The translations under genes were made by a program, and so were the position numbers. Under the pieces are notes generated by a model that made no database searches, had not been told where the DNA came from, and saw nothing but the letters and a program-made list of their open reading frames with translations. Positions 48,840 through 61,405 of a stretch of 64,000 bases of DNA are shown piece after piece. The DNA comes from Taenia hydatigena (lineage: Eukaryota > Platyhelminthes > Cestoda > Cyclophyllidea > Taeniidae), in NCBI GenBank assembly GCA_036345935.2, contig JADWOT020000001.1, forward strand, positions 18,929,761 to 18,993,760, written 5' to 3'. The stretch's first letter is position 1, and the number at the start of each line of letters is the position of its first letter.

Positions 48840-51803
48840 GTAAGACAAGCTTTGAAAGCACCTATACAAAGGGTCATTAGCGTGAGCGTGTTGCGTTCTG
48901 ATTTCACAGAGTTTTGAGGTGTGGTATACCTGTTGACGATAAGGATTTATAAAAATTACATGGAGAAAAACGATGATGGCTGCGGGAACTTTTCAAGGCT
49001 TTAGTAAATAAGCGTCGTGGAAGACGGCTCTTTATTGGCGTACAGAATGAATGGTAGAGGACATGCGTTGGTTTCCGACATAAAACTGAGCAGCATATGT
49101 AATCAGTGCTATACTGGAAGGAATCCTATCCGTCTTGCATTGATTCTATCACGATTTAGGTTTCTATTGCTTTGAATGCGCACTACCACGGCCTAAGGAT
49201 GATTCTCACTATCGAAGCAGAAAATTACTTTTTATAAAATACCGAGATTATCATCTATTTTTTCCAATAAAGATAATACCGGGGCGGGAAATCCTGCCCC
49301 TAGTGTCCTTCAACTCTCTTGAAAATTTGGTTCTTATCTGTTCACACAATTGTTAATTACAAATAAGAGAATCAAAAAGAGATGCTAGAAATTGTGGAAG
49401 TATGCCTTTTCTTTACAAAAGCAAAGTCAATCCCTTCACTAACTCAACATGACTGTTCCTATGGCCTTCGAAGTGTGTCTATTGACTCCCGTTTTGGGAG
49501 GTACAGGTAATCTTTAGTCCTAATTAGTTCGTATTCGTAGAGATCCAGCGCATTTGCGACGCATCGTTCCAATGGTAGGCTTTACCTTCTATGCAATGTT
49601 TACACCATTATTCGCTGCTGCTCCTTCTCCAAATGTCATGCAACCAGTCTCGCAATATGCCTTGCTAGTTTTGTATTCAAAAATAATTTCATAAAGTTAA
49701 AAAACTCAGGTGGAATTAGGCTCAACAGCCTGTTAAGGAGAAAACGCAACATTGAGGACGTCGTGAAGAGCACAATGGGGCTTGCTTTACACCCATCTTA
49801 TGTGGGAAATGCTGACTTTTGAATGAACTTTACATATCCTTACGAATCGCAACAAGTTATAATGCGCTGCCTTTCTTTTAAAAACGCTTTCCATCCTTAG
49901 TGATATGCTTAAAATTGATGCATGAGAGGCTTTAAAAGTGTTTTTTTTTTGCACTAAATGCAATGTTTTTTAATGTGGAGTACACGATTTGACAAGGTTC
50001 ACATGCTTAAAACTCTCACTCTTTGGTCCTTAAAACACACTGTCTTCTCCTACTTTAAAGAAGAAATATCAACTTTGAAGTCGTACCTTAACATAGACAT
50101 TTCGTTTAGACATGATGGCAGCCCTAAACAAGCAGATGTTTGATTCTGTGTGCTTCAAAACAGCAAAGCAAGGGACAAGGGATTAACAGCCCAGTCTGCT
50201 CCACTGTACGTCATATTATTCGGGTCAGGAGAATTGGGACTTGAGAGATGTCTCGGGAAACGAGTGCGCATTCAGGCTGCCATGATTTTTTTAGGGTAGA
50301 TCAAGAAAGAGCACATTTGGAACGACTTAATGGGTTGCTATGCATATTTAACAAAATTAAGAAAGTCTACTTTTAACTACAGTGAACCCATGATCATTGA
50401 CTTCCGTCGATTACATTACAGTCGAAGCCCATCTCAAAAAAACAATGAATGACAACAATTAGTTTAGTAGTGGTGAAAATTACGTAGATTCTGTGACGCT
50501 GGTGCAAAAAGACGCACCTCTACGAGAATTCTCGATCCGAAATCAAAAGGTTCTACACTGATAACATGACAGAAGTACTAGACGCTAAAACAATAACCAT
50601 TCATTATTTGGTAGAGAAGTTCTCGAAACACAGAGCAGCACATGCAGAGAGGAAGAAGCATTTAAAGTGGAGTGTTCGTATGGCATGCCTGAGCATCCAC
50701 CAGAGGACAGGAAATACGATACAATTAAAAGTAGAGATGCTCCAGACCAAAGTACGCAGTTGTGCTAGAGCCTTGCGCACCTCCGATATGACAGGCCTCT
50801 TCTCGCTTAGGCGTGCGCCAAAACGTAGATTTGTTTGTCTATCCGTTTGGCCAATGTTGACGTTCTAATATGGGCAATATATGATCAAAGAGAAAAGGCA
50901 TGTCGTTGTTTATTCAGCCAACTACAATCCATTGGAAAGCATATCATTCAAGAAAGGCTTTAAATGCAGTAGGAAATTTTTGGACGCGAACTGAATAACG
51001 ATGCAATCAATTCGGTGTCAGCCTAAAGCAAACGTAGATGATGAAGCTTTTCTTGCATAGCTTAGCTTGTAGGCCTGTTTACAACGATGGTATATAACAT
51101 TTAACTCAATTGAAAGCCCAAGGACTTAAATGGCTTGTCTGTGAGCATTTCTGGCACCTCTGCCCCACTTTTACTGCCGCAAGCCTTGACTTTCTTCCAG
51201 TATCAGCCTTAAAACATCCAAGTAGATTAAGAAGTGCAATTGATGTGCGCGAAAAACGCCTGACTCATAGCTATTCACTATAATCTCTGGAATGCACCAT
51301 TTGATCCCCTTACTACGACATCAAATAGGGAGTTTATGTTATGCTCCTGACACAACGCGAATTACATGTGGGTGCAGCAATCGAGTTGGAACGATTGGAG
51401 AGAAGTGTTGAAAGCACAACTTCTATCGAAAATGGTAAGTTTTAAATGTTGTGCTAGCCCCTATACGACTAAGCTTATGGCTATATCTGTAACTCTGTCC
51501 CAACACACTTACACTTCCTTGAATTGGTTTTGAAATCTGTTTGTGCACTTGCATTTGCCATTGTTCGAGCTTGCTATAAGCAAGTAAAATTATTTTACTA
51601 TAATATTGGAAAAGATTGGAAGTGTCGCACACATCGCATTCCATGCGCCGCGTGTTTGCAAAAGTAGTTCAGAGCAACACATTGTAAGGGTGATTCTGTT
51701 ACACTGTGAAGCACACTATAAGATGAGCTATATAGTTCGTGTAGAAGATATGTTAAGCTAAGAACACCCACGATATATTTACACAATTAGTTCTGTACAC
51801 AAA
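48840..51803. other. Gene-poor stretch
   Basis: No homology to the NTPDase units or repeats described here was seen. The frame 50566-50868 (100 codons, basic) has no recognised domain. Confidence 0.4.
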
Positions 51804-52076
51804 TTATTTTAAGCCGGGCAAAGAAATTGAGTGTAAGTGGTGGCTGTGTCCGTATCCGTGAAAATGGGCTCCATACGCTGAGGCTGTGAAGCGTCCATAA
51901 TGCAGGCAGAAGTGTGCATGGTGGCCGATGCAGAAGCCGCAATGCAGCATGCCGCATACATGGTCACCTATGGTAGCGCCGCAATGTGAGCAGCCGTGAG
52001 AATCATCGCAGCAATTTTGGTAGACAACTGAGGTTGTGCTTACGCTGACGTCAGTGAGGATGTTATTGAATACCAT
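51804..52076 (-). CDS. Small Cys/His-rich protein, CXXC-X13-CXXC pattern (copy 1)
   Basis: I do not recognise the family. The start ATG at 52076 has a good vertebrate-like context (CCACCATGG) and the frame gives 90 residues. Residues 1-60 are clearly homologous to the gene at 56011. The core is CSHCGATIGDH...HCGFC, two CXXC pairs 13 residues apart, preceded by a CC pair and followed by His-rich sequence (GYGHSHHLH). The spacing suggests zinc binding like a zinc ribbon, but that is inference. No signal peptide or membrane segment is seen. The frame is also open upstream to 52151, but the shared start and context favour 52076. Confidence 0.6.
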   Translation of the reverse strand: MVFNNILTDVSVSTTSVVYQNCCDDSHGCSHCGATIGDHVCGMLHCGFCIGHHAHFCLHYGRFTASAYGAHFHGYGHSHHLHSISLPGLK

Positions 52077-55000
52077 GGTGGTGGAGGACCTGGTCAATGG
52101 TGTACACATTGAAGGCAACACAGTCAGACAGAAGGACATTGTGGCTGGCAAACAGATAGATAAGGGATTATTGAGGCTTGACTAGGCTATGAAAGTCTAT
52201 AAAAGACCATACCTGTTAAATATAATAGGCTACCACTTTTGCAACTTCGTACTGTTTTCTTCTAGTCGGTGGCTTTTGTCTTCCAAAGCAACCAAAGTGT
52301 CCATCATTCTAGTCATTAGCCTACGTCTGTCAAGGTGATGTCTACAGCTGCGCCCTTTCCAAGTCGTTGTGCTACAGTTTTGAGAACTCTGATTTTCTGC
52401 AAAAGAGAACCCAGGAGGTGTGGGGTAGTGGGGTTCTTGATGAGCAAGGATGCTATGGTGGGGATTGCGGTTACTAGAGTGGATGTAAGGATGGAATATA
52501 CAAGGACTTTTATGACTTGACGCAGTGTCAAGCTGGCAGGTGCCTCAGCGGACCGTTAGGATTACGGCTGCATCACTGGAGGATACTGATGAAAATGATA
52601 AGATCAAAATACAACTAAGGCAGGCAACTTCCGGTTCCGTCTAAACAACATAATTTTTTCCCACAATTCTTCTCTTTATTCTCGTGTTACTAATGCATGT
52701 CTCCTCACTGCATTCGTGCTCAAATTTATCTGCTTATTCGTCTCCCCCTGTTCAGCATCGTAAATGTCCTACTTTACGAGTCCCTACGTTAGACCCATCC
52801 TTACTCCTCCTCACTCCTTTGCTTTCCTTCCCGACCAAATAGTTCTGCACAGAACAGGAGGATATCCTTGCTACTTACGCTCTACATGTTGCCTTGCATT
52901 TGCACGCATCCGAAAGCGTTTGGATTCCCAACGAGTGTGACTGCACAATGTGGGGCACCACCTACGCCTACTAACTTGGTGGCCAGTTGGCTGATCAACG
53001 AGATCTCTACACAGCCGAGGGCATTATGGTGGCCTGAGTTGAGAATTCTCACACAAAATGCGCCATGTACGTCCGAATCTTTGAGGACACGCATTGCGTA
53101 AACTTAAGCAGCATATCATTCCGGTTGATTAACCGCCACAATAGTTGATAAATAAAAAACGGAAATTGTTTCCATCCCAATGAGAGTACCTTGAGGCGTT
53201 GAATTTAAAGGTCCAAAGTCTTATTTTTGCACAAAAAATGCTTTCTGCTGAGGTACTAACAAATTATGGTAAAGGGGACTAAATTTACATGATGCGCTGC
53301 TGCACGTAACTGCTTTTGGTCCATTGTGAGCCTCAATGTGAGCAGTTTATTGTTTGAATAATGTGCTAAAACAATGGTTAGGAGACTTGACTAAGAACCT
53401 ACCCTTTCGAACGTAGATGCAAGAATAACTTGACATAATTATCAGCGACGAGGGGAAAATGAGAACCAATCAAGTAAAAGGTCAGTATTATGATGGTCCA
53501 CAGCATTAAAGTCCGTGACAGGACGAAATAATGTGACTGCATTGGAGAGGTTATAAGCACAAGAAGAAGAAGAAGCAGTGGCCTTCAGCTAAAGGACAGG
53601 GGATAGAGTGCGGAAAGTAGACGTCTGTGCTGTGTAGTGGAAGTCAATTTTGAAAATGTCGAATGCACCTAATGATGAAACGGCATAAGTGGATGCGTAG
53701 CCCTCTTTGAATAGTTGCTAATGGTCTGTTTACTCCATTTGGTGCTGCGATGAAGAAGACTCCTGTATTCCCATATCTAAAGGGTTTCCTTAAAGCGGTG
53801 GTCACAACCGTGGTAGTAGTAGCTGTGGCTGCACGAATCGGGTCATTGCGCTTCAATCCCTGGGTTCTGCATCCACTGTCGCAATGTGGATGCGATGTGA
53901 TTTGGACATTTGTCCTGTGTAAGAAAGTATTGGCCACTCGATTAGCAAACTGCTGACCTCCCAATTGTGGTAGCCAACAGTAGACCTGCCTGCTCATCGT
54001 CGGGAGCGACTGCGATGGGCGATTGTGAGTCCCAGACTGGTTATCATGATTTGATTGGCTATCACACTCATTTGTTTTTAGTATTTCCTTCCAAATTTAT
54101 TTTGAAGTTTGCATGATAAAATAACCACATAAGCTCATCTCATTAAGTGATGCCAAAAGAGTGGCATAAATAGTGGCAGATGCAAGTGACCTAATTAGCA
54201 CTTTAACTTTTCTAGAGTCTTCATTAAAGTTGTGATTTTCTGCTTCTCCTTTTGATGGGTACAAAATTGCTGCCTCGTCTGTGATTCTCTAACTTCTTGC
54301 AGAAGTCGGAACCAATTAATTCTTAACGCAAATTTGTGCTGCGTTTCGAACTTGAAAAAAACTTGCAAATTGTTAGAATAATATTTAAACTTTAGAAATT
54401 GCCGTGTGTAGTCTTGGAAAAGTTATGAAACAGTCAAATTGTAGAGCAAATGACGCACATTGTTCGAGGCTGAATTAATTTACCGGATTAGAACAAACTT
54501 GAATTTTCTTCTGAAATAAAGGACAGCTTTAAGTGCATTTCTTTTTTTTGTAGGACGTTGGAAATCCACCTAACGTGGCCTTCACGAGGGTGTCACGTGG
54601 TTTATAAAAGTGTAAAACAACTCCCCAATTACTGAGTTTAGGCAAGTGATTTTCATTTTCCTTTAAATCACATGCATGCGGGCATGGTCTGAACCTGGTG
54701 CAGCATTATGCTAGTCAGCGGTTGCAACACTGCACTATTTAAATGACTGATGAATGCCTATCTCCACAAGTCAAACAGGCGCTAATCCTTGGAGCTGATC
54801 GTCCTGCAATAGCAGGATCATGACCTTCCTTTACTACTACCTTGTCTTCCTCTTCCTCGTCGGCTTTGTCCTTACAATGTTCAGTCTGCTAGCACAATCG
54901 TAAACCGTTCTTTCTCAAGTCTTAGAACCAAGAGCAGTTTCGACAAGTAAGAGGTCGTGGCGACTACTTGAGCATGCCTAACTGAAATTCGTTTGTGCTC

Positions 55001-56010
55001 TACTATCTCTTCTGCATAATTCAACACCAACACATCAGTCGTTACTTGGAATGTGCAGTTTCTCTCAATTCCCAGTTCTCGACTAAATCGGAGCATACTT
55101 GTTTTGCCCACGCTGACAACTCACGAATCATCAACCAGAACTAGTTTTCCCATGAACACCTTAGATTTCGGACTCTGTCTTGGAATTATAAGCGTTTAAA
55201 ATACAAAAACAGTGGAAACAAAGTGCGTAAAACTTAGCACAGCTTTATTACGCTTCTGTTGGTAGATGATAGAGATGACACAGAGGCGTTAAGCCGAGTG
55301 AAGCCCTTCAATCGACTGCAATAGGCCAACAGTCCGGCCTAATAGCAGCGAGAGGGTCACACGTCCGAAGCCTATTCAAGCTCTTGCAGCTAGCGGCGTT
55401 TAACATTGGTAGTACTTAGTAGACGCCTAAGAGGAAAACTGGCTCGCAAAGTGTTGATAAATGAGTAAGCAAAAAATGAATATGCGAATTCGGGTTGAGA
55501 ATAATTTTAGAATTTGATGAGTTTGTTTGAAGTGGGCAGCAGACGCATGAGGACAAAAGGGTTTGCATGGGCGATGGCAAAGCATAACAAAAACGCTATT
55601 GTCGTATGGGTAAATTTAAGTGACTCACACTCTCATACCTCTAGTCAATGGCAGATTCGAGAGCATGTGGCTCAACTCAATGCAGTCTTTATCTGTCCGA
55701 TTGTGGTCGCTTAACTATCAAACCAGTTAAATGAATTGACTCTTCCACAAAAGTTGCATAGTTGGGTGTGGCACTGATAACCACTGCCGATTTATTCAAC
55801 GTAAAGCACTGTCCATTTGTGCCAAGTTCGTTCTGATTGTGTTCATCACGCCTACTTGGAAGCCCAAGCAATAGCTCATGAAGAACATGGTTCAAATTAT
55901 TTTAAATGCAAATTTTGTCGACAACCAGCATTAGCAGCATTTGTTACGGACTCAAATTAAAAGAGAAGCAGAAAGGAATTTAAACACCACCGACTAGCTC
56001 ATCCACCACC
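52077..56010. other. Region between the two Cys/His-rich genes
   Basis: Weak candidates only. The minus frame 52316-52531 has a hydrophobic N-terminal part, the minus frame 52882-53094 contains two similar pieces (NALGCV and NAFGCV), and frames on both strands overlap at 53644-53997. None shows known motifs or clear splice borders. Confidence 0.35.
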
Positions 56011-56388
56011 ATGGCATTCAAAGACATCCTCACTAGCGCCGACGTAAGCACAAACTCAGTCGTCTACCACCGCTGCTGCGACCATCCCCACGATTGCGCG
56101 CATTGCGGCACCACTATAGGCGACCATGCATTCGACATTCCCCACTGCGGCTTCTGCACTGGCCGCCATCCACACTTCTCTTCACAACCTCCATTTCTTT
56201 GGCTGTCTCTTCGCTTCGTTTGGAATGATTTGTGTGCTGGAGTGTGCTTGCTTTTATACTATCCTCGTTGGTTGCAATTGTTGCACGTGACGTTCGTGTT
56301 CATTGTGCTCCTACTGCTATGTTCGTGCTTCCCGCTCCTCATAATCACTCTTGTGAGTCGGACATTAAGATATATCTATATCGGTTGA
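56011..56388 (+). CDS. Small Cys/His-rich protein, CXXC-X13-CXXC pattern (copy 2)
   Basis: This is homologous to the 51.8-kb gene over the first ~60 residues (MAFKDILT against MVFNNILT; VVYHRCC against VVYQNCC; CAHCGTTIGDH and HCGFCTGRH shared). It starts at an ATG in the context CCACCATGGC. After residue ~58 the similarity stops and the frame continues with a hydrophobic stretch (residues about 92-117) to a stop at 56388. The change from the His-rich tail of copy 1 looks like a frameshift or replacement, so the C-terminus may not be real. The two copies are about 4 kb apart in divergent orientation. Confidence 0.55.
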   Translation: MAFKDILTSADVSTNSVVYHRCCDHPHDCAHCGTTIGDHAFDIPHCGFCTGRHPHFSSQPPFLWLSLRFVWNDLCAGVCLLLYYPRWLQLLHVTFVFIVLLLLCSCFPLLIITLVSRTLRYIYIG

Positions 56389-58382
56389 TCGCCTACATGC
56401 TAGTAACTCAAGGAAATAAAATGATTTTTGGCAGTGCACATGCCAGAAAGAAGATCAGTGTTAGCTGTGGTGGATTGTAAAAAGATTGCCCATCTTATCT
56501 CAAGTGGAGCTAGCTGATGTAGCCTAGCTAAACAAACCACTTACAATAGTCCCTTAACTTATCATGAATGCAACCCAAGTGCCAATCACTCTCCTTAGTA
56601 ATATGCGCTCTAAGCAATAGCCAACGGGTTCACTAATTAGCAGCGATTTGTGCCACTTATTTCGCTAAACCACATCCCTCTCCATTCAACGCCTTGAATA
56701 AATGCCTATCATAATGCCAAAGCCTGTTTGCATCACTTGGAAGTTTGTCAATGGAACGCTCCTCTTAAACTACTAATGCGTATTTCTGATGCCTCGAATT
56801 CGTTATCTGATGGATTCATGCATGATAATGGTCACTACTTAGTTTGCACTATAACGCTTATTACACCTCTCACGCCTCTGCATTAGCATTCTTACATAGT
56901 TTGACAATAAGCTCAATGATGGTGTCACAAGTCGTGGCATGTCAAGTAGTTCTGAACCCATTCAAAGTTTGCCAACATCCAGATGCCTAAATGGCAAGCC
57001 TGATATGGTGTCAATGATAAAAGGCCTTTCCATGTCCTATAATTTCTTCATATTTTGCTTTAAGATAATGCGACTTTGCCGAACACGTGCAGAAGCTAGC
57101 GCAAAAATAAACTCCAAATTTCCTCTTTGTTCATTGAAGATCGTTGTGGTCCTCCATTGAGCATTGAACCAAATGCTTGCTCCTGTGATGCCCAGCCCTT
57201 CACTGAAAATTTTGTGCCTCCTGCTGCTTTAAAGGGTTTCTGCATTCCACTCTTAACACATGATGGAGCAGAGTTGAGCAGCTACTTTGGTTATCGTTTG
57301 TGTGCAGACCTGCCTATGACCACTTAGGCAGGCGCCTGTGCTGAGCGTCAAGATTCCTCATTTTCTCTTAAAGGAGATATTGCAACCATTCTCATTTGCA
57401 AAATAAAATTTTTGCTTACTTTAAAGTTGCCTCAATTTGCGTGCTTTGAATTGGACTCAAGCACTGATGAGGACAATGCGAAGTATTTTAGTGCAAAAGT
57501 GCAGCACAAACTCGTAAACGAGTAGGAAATTCGTCTAAAAAAATTAGAATAAGCTGGTGGTTTCATTTAAAGTTCATCATTATTTTAGCATTAAATCGTT
57601 TCTCAAAATGTGCAATGAATCGACTTCAGGCATTTATCTAGCTGCGTTTCTCCTAATGGGAATGAATAAGGTCACGCTGTTTCTGGCTTTAAGAATATAG
57701 GAAAAAATTACAAATGTGTGCTTATAATTGCGCAAATGCACTTTGGTTAAAAAACAGTTGATAAAAAGATTTGACCAGCTGATGGGGATTCATTGCGCTC
57801 ATGTATGGCATTGCATCCAATGTTCATACATGCATACACACACCAAATCATTTACGATCTATTGAATTAAGATCTTGGTATCACTCGAAAGTTTGGTACC
57901 ATGGCTTGCGCGCATACATGCACGAGTGGGTATGTTCCTTGCGGCTCACACAACACGAGCACAAAAGAACAGGACTGTGTGCGCATCTAATGAGTAAATG
58001 CAGCTCACTTATGACCTATTTACGCATAATCCCCTTCAGCTGAATAGCTCCATTCTACGCCGCCAACGCCACAGTGCGTCTGGACTGCAGATTCTGCATG
58101 GGCTTTAATGCCTCTGTAATTGCGCCTTGTGAATAATGGTATAGGGCGGCTACCCCATCTGTGCTGCTGCTAAACGTGCTTTCCAAACAACACCGCATCG
58201 ATCAAGTAACAGTCTTGACAACAATCGTTTCTTGGAATGGCCGATGGTGAACATGGTAAGACCCCATACATAAAGTGACAACCTGGAGTTGTAGGTACCT
58301 GCAACAGAGTGCACGATATCCACTGGAAAAGGATTAGCCCTCATATACTAGTTATCAACGCCAAAGTAGGGACTATGCTAAA
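56389..58382. other. Gene-poor stretch
   Basis: There are short frames only (for example 57127-57327 and 57801-58043). No repeat, RNA gene or known motif was seen. Confidence 0.4.
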
Positions 58383-58945
58383 AAAGGCTTAACAGCGAAA
58401 TTGGCAGTCTCGCGTGGATCAATACAAAAAACCTACAATAAAAGAGCGAAATTTGCAGTCCCGCGAGGGTAAATATTACAAATGCACACTGATTGAGAGC
58501 CAAATTCGGAGTCCCGTGTGCATCGATACTAAGAAATGTACACTAAATGGGGGCGAAATTCGCAGTCTCGTGTAAAAATCACTTCAAATTTACAGTCATT
58601 TAAAACTAAACTCACAGCTACGTGTAGCTGAATACTTCAAATTTACCCTCATTCTAGAGCGATGTGCGCAGTCACGTTTAGATCGAATCACCAAATTTGC
58701 CATCGTTGAGAGACAAATTCGCAGTCACGCGTGGATCGACACTTCAAATTCATTCTCACTGATAGCGACCGTAAAAGTAACGTGTCGATAAATTATTTAA
58801 ATTTAACTGCATTGAGAGGAAATTTGCAGTCACATGTCAATCAGTACTTCAAATTTACCCTCACCAAGAGCGAAATTCGAGTTTAAGTTTCGATCAACAC
58901 CGTACATTCATCCACATTGAGAGCGAAATTTGCAGTTACGTGTCG
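58383..58945 (-). repeat. Diverged third array of the same minisatellite family
   Basis: Tandem units of about 50-60 bp read GAGCGAAATTTGCAGTCACG followed by TGTCGATCAATACTTCAAAT and a CATTGA-like end. They align with the plus-strand unit of the right-arm array (GAGGGCGAAATTCGCCGTCT, CATGTCGATTAATACTACAA). About ten units are visible. They are much more divergent from each other and lie outside the palindrome, more than 26 kb from the nearer array. The strand shown follows the left-arm unit. Confidence 0.8.
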
Positions 58946-59084
58946 ACCAATGCTCCAGTGCTTCGATGCCTTAAAACCAACCTCAGTCTGTGTGAATAAT
59001 CGTGAAATTATTACTGTTAAACGCAAGTAGACGTGTTTTCTCTTAAGGTCAGTGCCGCAATTCACGGTCTCTGAAGATTAATTT

Positions 59085-59660
59085 ACGCGTGTTGAAACAC
59101 TGGCCCGCACTAGCTGACCACCAGCAGGTTATCAGTCTGTGTGTGTATTTGTGCGTTGGTCGTCCCACGCATTGTCATTACAGGTCCGACGTTTTCGTAT
59201 TTCGTCAGCGTGGGTGTATTAGCATGCTTACACGCACGTAGATATTAAAAGTGAAGCGACAATTCCACCCACGAGACGTTTATATACACATCAAGGACTT
59301 ATATAAATAACTGGCACCACAAAGCTGCAATGGTGTGGCTTTCGCCTCCGCGGTAAGTAAATTACACCCCATTATCATCCTATTTCCTATTTTACAATCC
59401 CAACATCCTCTCCATTTCCACGTCCCACACTTGCAACATCATCTATGCTCCACTTCAGTAGCTCGACCTTGATGAGTTCGCATAGACTATGTACTGCTGT
59501 ATCCTGATTTTCTAATCCCGGGTGCAACTGGGAGTCACTACGGAGAAAATACTCAGCCAAAGGACCATCGATGAGATGTGATTGTGAACTACGAGATTCA
59601 GCTAGCACTGGTGAAAATTACGATAGAGCTGGCTGCGTGCCGCGCTTAGTGGGAGTGAGA
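59085..59660 (+). repeat. Inverted module, copy 1 (TATA/ATG/donor-like)
   Basis: This stretch aligns with the reverse complement of 60890-61405 over more than 500 bp, with interruptions. Shared blocks include TGTTGAAACAC, AGCTGACCACCA, CAGCGTGGGTGTA, a TATATAAATAACTGGC stretch near 59300-59315, and TTGTGAACTACGAG. Just after the TATA-like stretch comes ATGGTGTGGCTTTCGCCTCC followed by a GTAAGT donor near 59352, so it may be a promoter plus a very short first coding exon. The minus-strand frame 59387-59608 is open but is not conserved in copy 2. Confidence 0.55.
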
Positions 59661-60889
59661 AAAACATGACACCTGCATTGGGTGACGACCACAGCAGCGG
59701 GCTTGAGGCAATTGTAAGTCACTTCGAGGTTGATCCGCACACGCTGATGTCAATTTGTCAGGGAGCTCCGTTTCTGTATCCGCTCGCCGCACACCTGTCG
59801 CCTTCCTTCCCAACGATACCAACAAATTTATTTCACTAGCCCATGGCTTCAGAACTACCAGATTGGTATGCGTATGATCTCCTAATTTTATTTGACATTA
59901 TTTACGCCCATTACTTCCATTCATGTTGCGGTCCTAAAGCTGATCAAATTCTTTGCATCGGAACTCGTAGCGTTGCTTCACCACTACTTACCAATCGTAT
60001 TAGATGGTGCAAAACTACCTCAACATTTGAATACGTACAGTGTGGAAATATCGGGCATTTGACAGCGCCATGAAGCCCACTCTCAAGAACATGGTACAAA
60101 TTCTGTGAGTGAATATTGAATGCTAATTAGTTTAAAGGATGAGCAAGCAAAAAATCGTGTGTTTTAATCGCGATTCATATGCAGTTTCAAATGTCAAATT
60201 CTATCTGAACTTTGCCATTGACCAACTAAATCCTAGATACGCTTTTAGTGCATAAACCCCCTTTTCCGATGGACCCTTCGACGGAGGAAAGTAGGCAGGT
60301 TTGCAAGACCTGTAGTCAGACAAGCAGACTGGCACATCTCATATGTGTTAAGCGGAAGAATTTAATCAAATGTTTGTGGCCATGTGGCTGGATATGCACC
60401 TTCAAATTAGGGCCGAAATTCTTATTTAACATTTCTTGTGCTTATTTGATACCAGTGAAAGCAATCAGCTTTGTTAGCTTAATGTTGTATCAAATGTTGT
60501 GCAAGGATCGGTATGCCTGTGCGACCACAAAGGACTGTGGTTTTCGGGTGCTGAAGTGAATGAGTGGCATAAATAATCTCCGAGAGTGGCAGTGCGTTGG
60601 ACCTCTGGTGAGTTGTGGAACTGAGGACGCCACTGAAGTGCATCGTGACACGTCTATTAAAACACACAAAGAAAATGAACATGCAAAAAACGTTTTGGAT
60701 GCCTAAAACATCTACTTCTTTACATAAGGAGGAATTAATCTACCCGTCTTGTTGTTTAGGTCTGTTAATGTCTATGGTGGTAGTCGAGGCCAACGCATTG
60801 CTTGGCACGTCTAAAGAAGCCAAAGCAGTGGCGGATTCTCTTACGCCTCTTTCCTGGCCCCGTGATCGTACTCGCTCTTGCTTTCCGTG

Positions 60890-61405
60890 ACACTCGGTCA
60901 GCCCTGAAGTAACTTTTACCAGAGCTCGCTGGTTCTCGCAGTTCACAATCACCTCCTCCTCAATGGTCTTCGGTTGAGTTATTTTACCGTCGTCATTCGC
61001 TTTTGCCCTAGTATCAAAAGCACAAATGGAGAGGAGGTCGAAACTCACATCAGCAGACGGCTTATCGGATTGAGAGAATGGAAAATGGAAAATATGAACT
61101 CGAACTCCACAATATTTACCTCAGTGGCAAAAGTTACACCATTTTACCTTAATGGAGCCAGTTATTTATATGATTTTTAGACGTATAAATAAACGTCTGA
61201 TCGGTGAGACTAATGCTCCATTTTAAATGTCTTCATGTGTACAAACATTCTATTACACCCACGCCAACGGAACACACCAAACATCCCACTTGTAACGATG
61301 ATGCGTAATACCAACGCACGACTTCACAGAAAACGCGCTACACACAGGCTGATTACTAGTTGGTGGTCAGCTACTTCGGGGAGGTGTTTCAACATGGGTA
61401 GGTAA
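60890..61405 (-). repeat. Inverted module, copy 2 (facing copy 1)
   Basis: Read on the minus strand this is homologous to 59085-59660. It has the same CATATAAATAACTGGC stretch and an ATG at the same place, but the ATG is followed by GTG TAA, so the short exon is closed here. Downstream on the minus strand a frame at 60740-61048 (102 codons) is open and reads past the homologous segment. Its function is unknown. Confidence 0.5.
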
